Assembly (NCBI RefSeq): GCF_000307775.2 | Contig: NZ_KK020678.1 | Span: 1 to 64,000 of the forward strand | Reading direction: 5' to 3' | Source: Stutzerimonas stutzeri KOS6 | Lineage (GTDB): Bacteria > Pseudomonadota > Gammaproteobacteria > Pseudomonadales > Pseudomonadaceae | Length of the DNA: 64,000 nucleotides | Part shown: positions 26,444 to 36,063 of the stretch, piece by piece | How the letters are laid out: each line of letters begins with the position of its first letter | Position numbering within the stretch: the first letter of the stretch is position 1 | The notes under the pieces: generated by a model | Seen by the model: the letters and a program-made list of their open reading frames with translations, nothing else | What the model was told of the DNA's origin: nothing | Database searches by the model: none | Translations under genes and position numbers: made by a program

Positions 26444-28203
26444 CCGTCTAGTTGTATGGCCGTATCGATGAGGTGAAAGCTCGGCCCGCTGATCTTCTTT
26501 GCGTAGCGCTTGGCTTCCGAGGCCAACGCCGCGAGCCTGCCGGCATCCAGGTGATCGGTGTGTTCGGGCCTTACCATGACGATACCGATCGACAGCGTGG
26601 GCAGCGCATACCGTTGCTCCTGTCCCTCACGATTTGCCGCGGCGAAGTAGCCCGCCGCGATGTGTTCGCGCTGATAGAACGCCGCGCTACGGCACTGGAA
26701 GTCATGTTGTAACTGCTCGATTCGGCGTTCCCAGTCGTCGCTGGTGAGCACCAGCATGAAGTCGTCACCGCCGATATGGCCGACGAAATCCAGCCGGGGG
26801 TCTATCCGCTCGTTTAGGCACTGAGCCAGGCAGAGCAGTACCTCGTCGCCTTTCGCATAGCCATAATGGTCATTGAAGGGCTTGAAGTTATCGATATCCA
26901 CGTAGCAGACCAATGCCTGGCGGCGCTGCAGCAGCAGGCGGGTCAGGCATTGCTGTATGGGAACGTTGCCTGGTAGCAGGGTCAGCGGATTGGCGTGTCG
27001 TGCCTGCTGTACCTTCAGTTCGGTTATCAGCCTCAGTACGTCGATCACTCGACCCAGGCCGAGATAGCGGCCTGACTGGGTGATGACGAAGTCCTCCTCG
27101 ATGCGCTGACGAGCCCGGCTGGTCAGCAGGCGGCTGACCTGCTGCAGGGACTGCCCGAGTTCGACCGCAAGGAAATCGCTGCTCATCAGCCGGCTGATTG
27201 GCTTGCGTGCCAGCAGATCGGTTGCGAACGGCTTGAGCAAGGCGTCCGAGATGAGGTTGCGGTGCACGATGCCAACCGGCCATGAGTCGGCGTCCAGAAT
27301 CGCTATCGAGTTCAGGTTAGGTTGCAGTCGAAAGGCCTCGAGCAGCTCTGCGACCGGCCGTTCCGCCAGCATGGCGGGCTGGCGCACGAGCAGGGCGGAA
27401 AGATCACTGGTGTCTTCGCTGAAACCGGTGTGCTGCGTCTCTGCCGACGGCAGGACCTCTTCGATGTCTTGTACCGGCAGTTCCTGGGGGCGACCGAGCA
27501 GGTACCCCTGAACCAGATCGATGCCCATTCCTGCCAACACCGCCAACTCCTCGCGAAGCTCGATACCTTCGGCAATGACCTGGGCGCGCGAAGTACGGGC
27601 GATCTTCAGAATCGATTCGACGAATTCGCGTTTCACCGGATCGAGATGGATGCCATCGATGAAATAACGGTCGATCTTCACGTAGTCCGGTCGCAGCTGC
27701 GACCACAGGCGCAGGCTCGAATACCCGGCACCGAGATCGTCCAGGGCGATGCTGAAACCCATCGAACGATAGTGATGGAGCGCCTTGTCCAGCAATTCGA
27801 GATCGTCTGCCGGTGCCTGCTCGGTCAGTTCGATGACCACCTTGTCGGCTTCTATTCCGTAGGTATGCAGCAGCTCCAGTGTACGGCCGGGCTTGTGGCT
27901 CGCCTCGAGCAGGGTTTCTGGTGACGCATTGAGAAAGAGTTTTCCTTGCAGTCCTCCCTGGCTGTACCGTCGGCATGCCGTCTCGCGACAGGTCATTTCC
28001 AGCTCGTTGAGACGCCCGGCATGGCGCGCGGTGGCGAGCAGATTGATCGGAGAGTGCAACGGGCCATTGGAAGGGCCGCGGCTAAGCGCCTCGTAGCCGA
28101 GAATGCGCCGCTCGGAGAGCGAAACGATTGGCTGGAAGAGGGTGGTGATGTCCCCGTGAGCAAGGATATGTCCCAGTGTGCTCAACTGCTCGGTGACTGT
28201 CAT
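26410..28203 (-). CDS. EAL-CBS-GGDEF c-di-GMP signalling protein
   Basis: Cytoplasmic protein of 597 residues in the order EAL (about 10-245), a CBS-like pair (about 265-390) and GGDEF (about 420-580). The EAL domain keeps catalytic motifs (YEALSRG, IELTEQ, DDLGAGYSSL, KIDRYFIDG, AEGIE), so phosphodiesterase activity is plausible. The GGDEF motif reads GGDDF, which may weaken or abolish cyclase activity. The start is taken at ATG 28203; a GTG at 28233 lies inside a terminator hairpin. The same domain order next to prc is found in P. aeruginosa, to my knowledge. Confidence 0.9.
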   Translation of the reverse strand: MTVTEQLSTLGHILAHGDITTLFQPIVSLSERRILGYEALSRGPSNGPLHSPINLLATARHAGRLNELEMTCRETACRRYSQGGLQGKLFLNASPETLLEASHKPGRTLELLHTYGIEADKVVIELTEQAPADDLELLDKALHHYRSMGFSIALDDLGAGYSSLRLWSQLRPDYVKIDRYFIDGIHLDPVKREFVESILKIARTSRAQVIAEGIELREELAVLAGMGIDLVQGYLLGRPQELPVQDIEEVLPSAETQHTGFSEDTSDLSALLVRQPAMLAERPVAELLEAFRLQPNLNSIAILDADSWPVGIVHRNLISDALLKPFATDLLARKPISRLMSSDFLAVELGQSLQQVSRLLTSRARQRIEEDFVITQSGRYLGLGRVIDVLRLITELKVQQARHANPLTLLPGNVPIQQCLTRLLLQRRQALVCYVDIDNFKPFNDHYGYAKGDEVLLCLAQCLNERIDPRLDFVGHIGGDDFMLVLTSDDWERRIEQLQHDFQCRSAAFYQREHIAAGYFAAANREGQEQRYALPTLSIGIVMVRPEHTDHLDAGRLAALASEAKRYAKKISGPSFHLIDTAIQLDGHNPNCIALAL

Positions 28204-28221
28204 GGCGTTCTCTGGGTAAAA

Positions 28222-28250
28222 AATGAGGGCCACGATAGTGGCCCTTTCAT
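28222..28250 (-). terminator. Terminator hairpin after prc
   Basis: On the minus strand the stem GGGCCAC-TATC-GTGGCCC is followed by TCATTTTTT. The flanking AAATGA/TCATTT also pair, so the hairpin may work in both directions. It lies between prc and the EAL-GGDEF gene. Confidence 0.8.
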
Positions 28251-28298
28251 TTCACGCCAGTGTCATGTCAGTTTGATGACAGCTTCGCCCTGCAGCCT

Positions 28299-30383
28299 TC
28301 AGTGCTTGGCCATGGCTGAGCTCAGGCCCAGGTAGTCCAGCAGGATTCGCCCGGTCTCGGAAAGGTAGGCATCGTCTTCCGGTTTTGGCTTGTCCATGTC
28401 GTTGTGTGGCGTTGTTTCGTCTTCCTTCTTCAGCTTCGCCAGCGGCTCTTCGCCCTTGGCCAGGCGCAGTGCGTTTTCCAGGGCCAGTTGACGCTTCTCG
28501 ATATCCGCCTGTTGCGCGCGACGTTTCTCCTCGTTGAGGCTGACGGTCGTTTCGTGCATCAGCTCCTGGGCGAGTGCCAGGCGATCGCGGGTGAAGACGA
28601 AGTCAGGATTCTCGCCGGTTCTTGCCTCATGGCGGGCCTTGAGCTCGGCAAGGAACGGTTTGAACGGGTTCATCTCCGGGTTTATTGCTGCCCGGATGCT
28701 GTCCCAGGGCAGGGCCTCAGGCAGCGCGCTCTCGCCGATCTCCTTGGTATCGACATCGGCCGGGTAGGCGATATCCGGAATTACACCCTGATGTTGAGTG
28801 CTCTGGCCGGACACCCGGTAGAACTTGGCCAGGGTGAGCTTCAGCTCGCCATGGTTGAGCGGCTGGATGGTCTGCACGGTGCCCTTGCCGAAGGTCTGGC
28901 CGCCGAGGATCAAGGCACGGTGATAATCCTGCATGGCGCCGGCGAAGATTTCCGAGGCCGATGCCGACAGGCGATTCACCAATACCGCAAGCGGGCCTTT
29001 GTAGAGGGCGCCGGTCTGCTCGTCGGCGAGCACGTCGACCCGACCGTCGCTGTTGCGCACCAGCACCGTCGGACCCTGATCGATGAACAGTCCGGTCAGC
29101 TCGGTGGCTTCCTGCAGCGAGCCGCCGCCGTTGTTGCGCAAGTCGATGACGACGCCGTCGACTTTCTCCTCCTCCAGTTCCGAAAGCAGCTTCTTCACGT
29201 CGCGAGTCGTGCTTTTGTAGTTCTGGTCACCGGCGCGTAGCGCTTTGAAATCGAGATAGAACGCCGGGATCTCGATCACCCCGAGCTTGAAGCTCTGGCC
29301 CTGGTGTTCGAGTTTCAATACCGATTTTTTCGCGGCCTGCTCTTCGAGTTTCACCGCTTCGCGGGTGATGGCCACGACCTTGCTGTTCTGGTCGTTCGGC
29401 GCATTGCTGGCGGGAATGACCTCCAGGCGCACTACCGAGCCCTTTGGGCCGCGAATCAGCTTGACCACTTCATCCAGACGCCAGCCGATCACGTCGACCA
29501 TCTCGTCGTTGGCCTGGGCGACACCGATGATCTTGTCTGCCGGGGCGAGCTGCTTGCTCTTCTCCGCCGGGCCGGCTGGTACCAGACGCACGATCTTGAC
29601 GTGCTCGTTGTCGCTCTGCAGCACCGCGCCGATACCCTCCAGCGACAGGCTCATGTTGATGTCGAAGTTCTCCGCATTGTCCGGTGACAGGTACTGGGTA
29701 TGCGGGTCGTAGGACTGGGCGAAGGCATTGATATAGGCCTGGAACACGTCTTCGCCGCGGGTCTGGTTCAGGCGCGCGAGCTGGCTCTTGTAGCGCTTGG
29801 TCAGCAGCTCTTCGATCGCCGCGGGTTCCTTGCCGGCGATCTTCAGGCGCAGCACTTCATCCTTCACGCGTTTGCGCCAGAGGTCGTCCAGCTCCGCGCT
29901 GTCCTTGGCCCAGGCAGCCTTCTCGCGGTCGACCAGCAGTTCTTCGTCGACCGAGAAATCGAAATTGTCGACGCCTTTGTCGAGCAGGCTCAGTGCATAG
30001 TCCAGGCGGTTCTGCAGGCGCTCGAGGTGGCGCTTGTAGATATTGAACCCCGGTTCGAGATTGCCGCCCTTGAGGAAATCGTCGAACTGATTGCGCCATT
30101 TACCGAACTCATCGAGGTCGGAGGCGAGGAAGTAGCTGCGCGACGGATCGAGCATCTGGATATAGCTGTCGAAGATCTTCGCCGAACGCGCATCGTTCAG
30201 GGGGGGCTTGTTGTAATGATGGCGCTTGAGCAGTTCAACGACATTCAGGCTGGCGATCACCTGATCACGATCGGGTTGCAGGTAGTCCCAGCTCTCCGGC
30301 GTGCTGACGGCTTTTGCCAGTGCCAGTGAAGCTTGAAGGCCGAAAAAGACAGCTAGAACGGTGCAGGTCAGCGTACGTTTCAT
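28299..30383 (-). CDS. prc: Prc, C-terminal processing (tail-specific) periplasmic protease
   Basis: S41-family serine protease of 694 residues that trims periplasmic proteins; the P. aeruginosa counterpart (AlgO/Prc) acts on MucA variants and affects alginate. The open frame runs to 30980, but ATG 30383 (MKRTLTC) gives a signal peptide ending near SLALA and the normal family length. An N-terminal domain is followed by PDZ (about 240-330) and the protease core (VDGVVIDLRNNGGGSLQEA). The catalytic Ser lies in SASASEIFAGAMQDY and the Lys in GQTFGKGTVQ. The C-terminus has a charged coiled-coil tail. Confidence 0.94.
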   Translation of the reverse strand: MKRTLTCTVLAVFFGLQASLALAKAVSTPESWDYLQPDRDQVIASLNVVELLKRHHYNKPPLNDARSAKIFDSYIQMLDPSRSYFLASDLDEFGKWRNQFDDFLKGGNLEPGFNIYKRHLERLQNRLDYALSLLDKGVDNFDFSVDEELLVDREKAAWAKDSAELDDLWRKRVKDEVLRLKIAGKEPAAIEELLTKRYKSQLARLNQTRGEDVFQAYINAFAQSYDPHTQYLSPDNAENFDINMSLSLEGIGAVLQSDNEHVKIVRLVPAGPAEKSKQLAPADKIIGVAQANDEMVDVIGWRLDEVVKLIRGPKGSVVRLEVIPASNAPNDQNSKVVAITREAVKLEEQAAKKSVLKLEHQGQSFKLGVIEIPAFYLDFKALRAGDQNYKSTTRDVKKLLSELEEEKVDGVVIDLRNNGGGSLQEATELTGLFIDQGPTVLVRNSDGRVDVLADEQTGALYKGPLAVLVNRLSASASEIFAGAMQDYHRALILGGQTFGKGTVQTIQPLNHGELKLTLAKFYRVSGQSTQHQGVIPDIAYPADVDTKEIGESALPEALPWDSIRAAINPEMNPFKPFLAELKARHEARTGENPDFVFTRDRLALAQELMHETTVSLNEEKRRAQQADIEKRQLALENALRLAKGEEPLAKLKKEDETTPHNDMDKPKPEDDAYLSETGRILLDYLGLSSAMAKH

Positions 30384-30557
30384 GGCTTGGGGGCGACGTG
30401 GGGCTAGGGAATAACGCATATTAGGCCATCTAGAGTAGGCGCCGGTTCGGTTTTCCGTCCGGCGGTGGAAAGCACGAGCCCGATGGTACAAGCGGTCGAC
30501 CAAGGCCAGCGAGCGATCAGTTGGGTGGGCAAAGATAGGAACCACTATGGAGGCAGC

Positions 30558-31520
30558 ATGAAGGCATTGCAAGGTATCGAGGGGCATCTGGAGTGGGCTG
30601 AACGACCGGCTCCGGCGTGTGGCGAGGGCGAAGTTCGCATCCGTGTGGCCGCCGCCGGCCTGAACCGGGCGGATCTGCTGCAACGTGCCGGGCATTATCC
30701 GCCGCCAGCGGGCGTAACCGACATCCTCGGGCTCGAATGCGCGGGCGTGATCGCCGAGGTCAACGGGCGCAGCCGCTGGAAGGTAGGTGATCGTGTGTGC
30801 ACGCTGCTGGCCGGCGGCGGCATGGCCGAAGAAGTGGTGGTCGATGCTCGTCATGCGCTGCCAGTGCCCGCAGGCATGTCGCTGCATGAAGCCGCCGTGA
30901 TCCCCGAGGTGTATGCCACGGCCTGGCTCAATCTCTACCGACTGGGCGCCCTGCTCACTGGCGACAAGGTGCTGCTTCATGCCGGCGCCAGTGGTGTCGG
31001 TTCGGCGGCGATCCAGTTGTGCAAGGCCTTCGGCAATCCCTGTTGGGTCAGCGTGGGCTCGTCCGAGCGGCTCGCCTATTGCGAGTCGCTCGGCGCGCAG
31101 GGCGGCGTATTACGTGGCGACTCGCTCGAAGCGCTACGCGATTTCGGCCCCTTCGACATGATCCTGGACCCGGTGGGTGCCAAGTACGCGGCCCTGAATC
31201 TGCAACTGCTGGCGATGGATGGGCGCTGGGTCATGATTGGCTTGATGGGTGGACGCAAGGCCGAAATGGATCTGGGCGGGCTGCTTGCCAAGCGCATCCA
31301 GCTGATCGGTTCTACCCTGCGTAGCCGTGATGCCGACTACAAGGCCGGGCTGCTGGCGGAAATGGAAGAGAAAATATGGCCGCTGTTCAGTCAGGGCAGG
31401 CTATCCCCGCGCCTGGAGCGAACGTTCGCTATCGCTGACGTGGAGGCAGCATTTGACGCGCTGGCGAGCAACACGGTGTCCGGCAAGGTGGCTCTGGTCA
31501 TCGACGACAGCCTGGAATAA
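30558..31520 (+). CDS. NAD(P)H quinone oxidoreductase, PIG3-type zinc-less MDR family
   Basis: Reductase of 320 residues of the medium-chain family. The N-terminal GroES-like domain contains AAGLNRADLLQRAGHYPPP, the signature of the PIG3/QOR group. The Rossmann domain has the glycine motif HAGASGVGSAAIQL at about 142-155. No zinc-binding Cys/His set is present. ATG 30558 follows GGAGGC; the open frame extends further upstream without a ribosome site. It is divergent from prc. The substrate is not predictable. Confidence 0.9.
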   Translation: MKALQGIEGHLEWAERPAPACGEGEVRIRVAAAGLNRADLLQRAGHYPPPAGVTDILGLECAGVIAEVNGRSRWKVGDRVCTLLAGGGMAEEVVVDARHALPVPAGMSLHEAAVIPEVYATAWLNLYRLGALLTGDKVLLHAGASGVGSAAIQLCKAFGNPCWVSVGSSERLAYCESLGAQGGVLRGDSLEALRDFGPFDMILDPVGAKYAALNLQLLAMDGRWVMIGLMGGRKAEMDLGGLLAKRIQLIGSTLRSRDADYKAGLLAEMEEKIWPLFSQGRLSPRLERTFAIADVEAAFDALASNTVSGKVALVIDDSLE

Positions 31521-31912
31521 ACAGGCGCCGCTGGACTGGTCCCGAGCGACGCGAGCCCTGCTGTTGGGCTTTGGTGATCCCAGGCCCAAGGCTGAGTTTC
31601 GGGTCGGTTTGGGTCCAAATCGCCGCGGGGGCGCGCCTCCCACTGGGTTGGTGTGGCTGTGCTGATTTGTGGGAGGCCTGACCTCGGGCGATGCTTTTCG
31701 AGGTTGGAGGGCCGGCCTTCGGCCTGCATCGCCGCGGGGGCGCGCCTCCCACGGGGTTGGTGTGGCTGTGCTGATTTGTGGGGGGCGACCTCGGGGCGAC
31801 GCTTTGGGGATGGAGGGCAGGCCTTCAGCCTGCAATCGCCGCGGGGGCGCGCCTCCCATGGGCGGCTGATTGTGGCTGGTAGCCTTTGTGGGAGGACTAC
31901 CCTGGGCCTTTT
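31521..31912. repeat. Array of three REP/BIME-like repeats
   Basis: A gene-free region with three imperfect direct repeats of about 108 bases. Each contains the GC-rich core TCGCCGCGGGGGCGCGCCTC (starting at 31620, 31729 and 31836). Within each unit CCTCCCAC is followed some 30 bases later by an inverted GTGGGAGG or close variant. This is the layout of REP pairs (BIMEs) common in Pseudomonas. It lies between the 3' ends of the convergent oxidoreductase and apeB genes. Confidence 0.75.
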
Positions 31913-33202
31913 TCAGGGCAACTCGGCGCTCGAATAGAAGGCTGTCAGTACCTTGACCAGGTGTGCCAGGTCCTGACTCCCTGCAAGCTCTCGAATCGAG
32001 TGCATGGCGAAGGTGGGCAGGCCGATGTCGACGGTGCGAACGCCGAGCTGGCTGGCCGTGATGGGGCCGATGGTCGAGCCGCAGCCCATGTCGCTGCGGG
32101 TGACGAAGCTCTGCACGGGGACTTCGTTTTCCAGGCACAGATGACGGAAGAAGCCTGCTGTTTCGCTGCTGGTGGCGTAGCGCTGGTTGTTGTTGACCTT
32201 GATCACCGGTCCGGCGTTGAGCTTCGGCCCGTGGTTGCCGTCATGCTTGTCCGCATAGTTCGGGTGCACCGCATGGGCGTTGTCGGCGGAAATCAGCAGC
32301 GAACGGTTGATCGCGCGCTGGAAAGCATCCTCTTCCGGAAGCAGGCGACGCAATACCTGCTCGAGGAAAGGGCCGTCGGCCCCGCACATCGAGGTAGAGC
32401 CCACTTCTTCATGATCGGTGCAGACCAGGACACAGGTGTGCTCGGGTTCGGCCTTCAACAGCGCCTGCAGTCCGGCGAAGCAGGAAAGCAGGTTGTCGAG
32501 GCGTGCCCCGGCGATGAAATCACCATGCAGCCCGATCAGTGCGGCACTCTGGGTGTCGTAGAAGCTCAGTTCGAAGTCCAGCACCACGTCGGCGGCCAGT
32601 CCATGCTCACGGCCGAGCTGATCGGCGAGCAGTGCGCGGAAGTCCGGACTTTCCTGGCTGGCGATCTGGGCGAGGATTGGCGGCAGCTCGTTCTGGGCAT
32701 TGATCGCCCAGCCCTGATTGGCTTCCCGATTGAGGTGGATCGCAAGGTTCGGAATCGTCGCGATCGGCAACTTGAAGTCGATGAGCTGGCTCTCGATGCG
32801 GCCATCGCGGCTGTAGGTGACCCGGCCGGCCAGCGAGAGGTCGCGGTCGAACCACGGGGCGAGCAGGGCGCCGCCATACACTTCCACGCCCAGCTGCCAG
32901 AAGCCCTGGCGCTGTAGCTCAGGCTGCGGCTTGACGCGCAGGCAGGGGCTATCGGTATGGGCACCGACCAGCCGCAGGCCACTTTCGACGAGCGATTTGC
33001 TACCCAGCTGAAAGGCGATGATGGCCGAGTCGTTGCGGGTGACGTAATAGCGTCCGCCGGCCTCGGTATGCCAGACCTCGCGCTCGTCCAGCGCGCGGTA
33101 ACCGGCGGCCTGCAGCGCCTGAGCCAGATTCTGGGTTGCGTGGAAAGGGGTGGGGGATGCCTGCAGATAGTCGATCAGGCCTTGGTTGAGGGCTTTGCGC
33201 AT
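31913..33202 (-). CDS. apeB: M18-family aminopeptidase
   Basis: Cytoplasmic zinc aminopeptidase of 429 residues (M18, aspartyl aminopeptidase type). Metal-binding motifs visible are GAHTDSPCL (about residue 80), [12 protein letters not shown]-like [19 protein letters not shown], and near the C-terminus the [10 protein letters not shown] region and the final FAMHSIRE His. The length is standard. It is monocistronic; ATG 33202 lies 116 bases from rluA, which is also on the minus strand. Confidence 0.93.
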   Translation of the reverse strand: MRKALNQGLIDYLQASPTPFHATQNLAQALQAAGYRALDEREVWHTEAGGRYYVTRNDSAIIAFQLGSKSLVESGLRLVGAHTDSPCLRVKPQPELQRQGFWQLGVEVYGGALLAPWFDRDLSLAGRVTYSRDGRIESQLIDFKLPIATIPNLAIHLNREANQGWAINAQNELPPILAQIASQESPDFRALLADQLGREHGLAADVVLDFELSFYDTQSAALIGLHGDFIAGARLDNLLSCFAGLQALLKAEPEHTCVLVCTDHEEVGSTSMCGADGPFLEQVLRRLLPEEDAFQRAINRSLLISADNAHAVHPNYADKHDGNHGPKLNAGPVIKVNNNQRYATSSETAGFFRHLCLENEVPVQSFVTRSDMGCGSTIGPITASQLGVRTVDIGLPTFAMHSIRELAGSQDLAHLVKVLTAFYSSAELP

Positions 33203-33318
33203 TTCGGACTCCGGACTGCCAGGTCACGAAGTCTATAGCATTCGCCTTGCGCGAATAAGCATGGTGTCGACTGACTGCTGCCGTTGCGCCCGAACGCCGT
33301 TCGCGCGCGCCAGATGCG

Positions 33319-33954
33319 CTAGAACGGTGCCGGACACTCGAAGCGCAGGCGCTCGCCCGTCTGCGGATGGGTCAGGGTCAGCATGCTCGCGTGCAGGCAC
33401 AGGCGCTCATGGGCCTGCAGCGCTTGCTCGTGTGCATACAGGCGGTCGCCCAGCAGTGGATGCCCGATCGACAGCATATGCACCCGCAACTGGTGGGAGC
33501 GACCGGTAATGGGCGTCAGTTCGACACGGCTATGGTCGCCGCAGCGTTCGAGCACGCGCCAGAAGGTCAGGGCATGCTTGCCCAAAGCGTGATCGACTAC
33601 ATGACGCGGTTTGGTCGGTGGGTCATAGCGCAATGGCAGGTCGATGCTGCCACTGTCCTGCCCGGGCAGGCCCCAGCACAAGGCGGTGTAGGCCTTCTCC
33701 GTCTCACGATCATGAAACTGGCGGGACAGCTCTCGGTGCGTATCGGCATCGCGGGCGAGTACGATGAGTCCGGACGTTTCCCAGTCCAGCCGATGCACGA
33801 TGCGCGCTTCGGGGTAGCCGTTTTCCTGCAGGCGCGTCACCAGGCAGTCACGGTTGTCTTCGGCACGGCCTGGCACGGAAAGCAGCAGTGTCGGCTTGTT
33901 GATCACCAACAGGGCAGCGTCCTGATGGACGATCTCGATAGCGCTAAGAGGCAT
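33319..33954 (-). CDS. rluA: RluA, 23S rRNA/tRNA pseudouridine synthase
   Basis: Converts uridine to pseudouridine in 23S rRNA (U746) and some tRNAs (U32) in the family. It has 211 residues, typical of RluA, which lacks the S4 domain. The catalytic motif is IVHRLDWETSGLIV with Asp at about residue 56. It also has TGRSHQLRVH and GHPLLGDRLY. It lies downstream of minE on the same strand with a 61-base gap that includes a weak hairpin. Confidence 0.93.
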   Translation of the reverse strand: MPLSAIEIVHQDAALLVINKPTLLLSVPGRAEDNRDCLVTRLQENGYPEARIVHRLDWETSGLIVLARDADTHRELSRQFHDRETEKAYTALCWGLPGQDSGSIDLPLRYDPPTKPRHVVDHALGKHALTFWRVLERCGDHSRVELTPITGRSHQLRVHMLSIGHPLLGDRLYAHEQALQAHERLCLHASMLTLTHPQTGERLRFECPAPF

Positions 33955-34015
33955 TCATTTTTCCACAAACGAAGACGGCGACCCTTGGGCCGCCGTTTGC
34001 ATGCACTGGAGTCGC

Positions 34016-34273
34016 TCAGCGATCCGGCAGGGTGATGTTCAGCTCGAGGATCGAGCAGCTGCCCTGATCCTCAAGGGCGACATGGACCTGATCGCTGTCG
34101 ATGTTGACGTACTTGCGAATCACCTCGACCAGTTCCTTCTGCAGGGCCGGCAGATAGTCCGGCTCGCTGCGCTGGCCGCGCTCATGGGCGACGATGATCT
34201 GCAGGCGCTCCTTGGCGATCGCGGCTGGGGTTTCCTTCTTCTTGCGTTCACGGAAGAAGTCGAAGAGGTTCAT
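34016..34273 (-). CDS. minE: MinE, topological regulator of division site
   Basis: Drives MinCD oscillation by stimulating MinD ATPase. It has 85 residues with the N-terminal amphipathic [12 protein letters not shown], the MinD-binding [13 protein letters not shown] segment, and a C-terminal dimer domain. Its ATG overlaps the minD stop (ATGA), showing translational coupling. Confidence 0.97.
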   Translation of the reverse strand: MNLFDFFRERKKKETPAAIAKERLQIIVAHERGQRSEPDYLPALQKELVEVIRKYVNIDSDQVHVALEDQGSCSILELNITLPDR

Positions 34274-35085
34274 TCGCGGCCTCCGAAAAGTCGTTGCAGG
34301 AAGCCTGGCTTCTTCACATCGAGGAAGCGGTGCGTGACTTCCTTGCCGAGCAGGCGATCCACGGCATCGCTGTAAGCCTGGCCGGCGTCGCTCTGATCAT
34401 CAAGGATCACCGGGATGCCCTGGTTGGAAGCCTTGAGCACGGCCTGCGACTCGGGAATCACGCCAAGCAGGCGAATGGAGAGAATCTCCTCGACGTCTTC
34501 GACGCCGAGCATCTCGCCCTTGGTAACTCGCTCGGGGTTGTAGCGGGTCAGCAGCAGGTGTTCCTTGATCGGCTCCTCGCCGCTTTCGGCGCGGCGCGAC
34601 TTGCTGGCCAGCAGGCCGAGCATGCGGTCGGAGTCGCGTACCGAGGAAACTTCCGGGTTGGTCACCACGATGGCTTCGTCGGCGAAATACATCGCCAGGT
34701 GCGCACCCTTCTCGATACCGGCAGGGGAGTCGCAGATGACGTACTCGAAGTTCTTGGCCAGCTCGTCGATGACCTTGCCGACGCCTTCCTGGGTCAGCGC
34801 ATCCTTGTCACGGGTCTGGCTGGCGGCCAGGACGTAGAGGTTCTCGAGACGCTTGTCCTTGATCAGGGACTGAGTCAGCGTGGCATCGCCGTTGATGACG
34901 TTGACGAAGTCGTAAACCACCCGGCGCTCACAGCCCATGATCAAGTCGAGGTTCCGCAGACCGACGTCGAAATCGACGATGACAGTCTTGTGGCCGCGCA
35001 AGGCGAGGCCGGTACCGATAGCGGCGCTGGTGGTGGTTTTACCAACGCCACCCTTGCCGGAAGTGACTACGATGATCTTGGCCAA
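34270..35085 (-). CDS. minD: MinD, division-site ATPase
   Basis: Membrane-associated ParA-type ATPase that recruits MinC and is released by MinE. It has 271 residues with deviant Walker [11 protein letters not shown] (about 9-18) and a C-terminal amphipathic helix ([12 protein letters not shown]). The start codon is TTG, with AGGGTG upstream; no ATG or GTG gives the conserved [13 protein letters not shown] beginning. Confidence 0.97.
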   Translation of the reverse strand: MAKIIVVTSGKGGVGKTTTSAAIGTGLALRGHKTVIVDFDVGLRNLDLIMGCERRVVYDFVNVINGDATLTQSLIKDKRLENLYVLAASQTRDKDALTQEGVGKVIDELAKNFEYVICDSPAGIEKGAHLAMYFADEAIVVTNPEVSSVRDSDRMLGLLASKSRRAESGEEPIKEHLLLTRYNPERVTKGEMLGVEDVEEILSIRLLGVIPESQAVLKASNQGIPVILDDQSDAGQAYSDAVDRLLGKEVTHRFLDVKKPGFLQRLFGGRE

Positions 35086-35180
35086 GGTGATTCACCCTAA
35101 AAATTGAAAAATCGGGTCCTTGCGCCGTATTTGGCGTCAAGATTGCCCGTTTGGTCCTTGAAAATTCGCGGCAGTATCCG

Positions 35181-35906
35181 TTAAAGGCGGGTGATGTTCA
35201 ACACGTCGCCGGACAGGCTGACCTGCACCGCTTCAGCCCAGAGAGGATCGCGTCTGAGGTCCTCGGCGACCTTGTACTGGCCGGCGATGGAAACCAGTTC
35301 TGCCGTGAGTTGCTGGCAGAAAATCCGTGCTGCGGTGTCACCCTTGATGCCTGCGAGGGCGCGACCGCGAAGAGGGCCGTACACATGGATGTTGCCATCG
35401 GCGAGAAGTTCCGCACCGGGGCTGACCGGAGCGAGAACGATCAGGTCGCCGCCCTGGGCATATACCTGCTGACCACCACGGATGGGGGTGCTGACGACGC
35501 GGGTCGGTCGATATACCGGTTCGGCAGGTGCTGCCGGTTTCTTCGCGACCAGGTCGAGCTGACGCTCACGGGCGCCGGAAGGGGGCAGCACGGGCAGGTC
35601 GAGCACCGCCGCTGCTTCCAGATGGGCCGGTTCGGCCGCTCGCAAGGCCAGGGTGCGCAGGCGGTGCTTGCGACACAAGGCGACCAGCGCCGGGATGTCG
35701 ATGGCATGCGCCGACTCCGGCAGCTTGTCCAGTGCCAATACCAGCGGGGTGTTGTCGAAAAAGTCCGGTGCCTGCTCGACCTTGGCCGCAAGTTGCTCGT
35801 CGAGACGCTCGATGTTGTTGCTGGCCAGTTCCAGTACGGTAATGGCGAGCATGCTGCCCTTGAGCTGGAAGGCTGGGGACTGATCGGTGAGGTCGGCTTG
35901 GCTCAT
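35181..35906 (-). CDS. minC: MinC, septum-site inhibitor
   Basis: Inhibits FtsZ ring formation away from midcell. It has 241 residues: an N-terminal FtsZ-interacting domain (about 5-110), a linker, and a C-terminal beta-helix that binds MinD ([42 protein letters not shown]). It is the first gene of minCDE, with a 95-base gap to minD. It is divergent from lpxL. Confidence 0.96.
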   Translation of the reverse strand: MSQADLTDQSPAFQLKGSMLAITVLELASNNIERLDEQLAAKVEQAPDFFDNTPLVLALDKLPESAHAIDIPALVALCRKHRLRTLALRAAEPAHLEAAAVLDLPVLPPSGARERQLDLVAKKPAAPAEPVYRPTRVVSTPIRGGQQVYAQGGDLIVLAPVSPGAELLADGNIHVYGPLRGRALAGIKGDTAARIFCQQLTAELVSIAGQYKVAEDLRRDPLWAEAVQVSLSGDVLNITRL

Positions 35907-36063
35907 GGTCTGTCTGCTGCATTAAATGGCGAGGACTTATAGCGGGGCGCGCGGTTGCCTGCAACCGCTGACGTCCCACGGAACGATCACTGGTGCCCTG
36001 AAGCTCGGTCAAGGTGCGCTTTTGCCGCTAGAATGCGTCGCTTCATCGGTTGTCGAGCTATTC

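Noticed and set aside
31617-31895. CRISPR array
   Set aside because: The repeats are about 108 bases, imperfect, and the intervening sequence is also repeated; no cas genes are present.
33975-33996. ACGGCG/CGCCGT hairpin between minE and rluA
   Set aside because: No T-run on either strand in a useful position.
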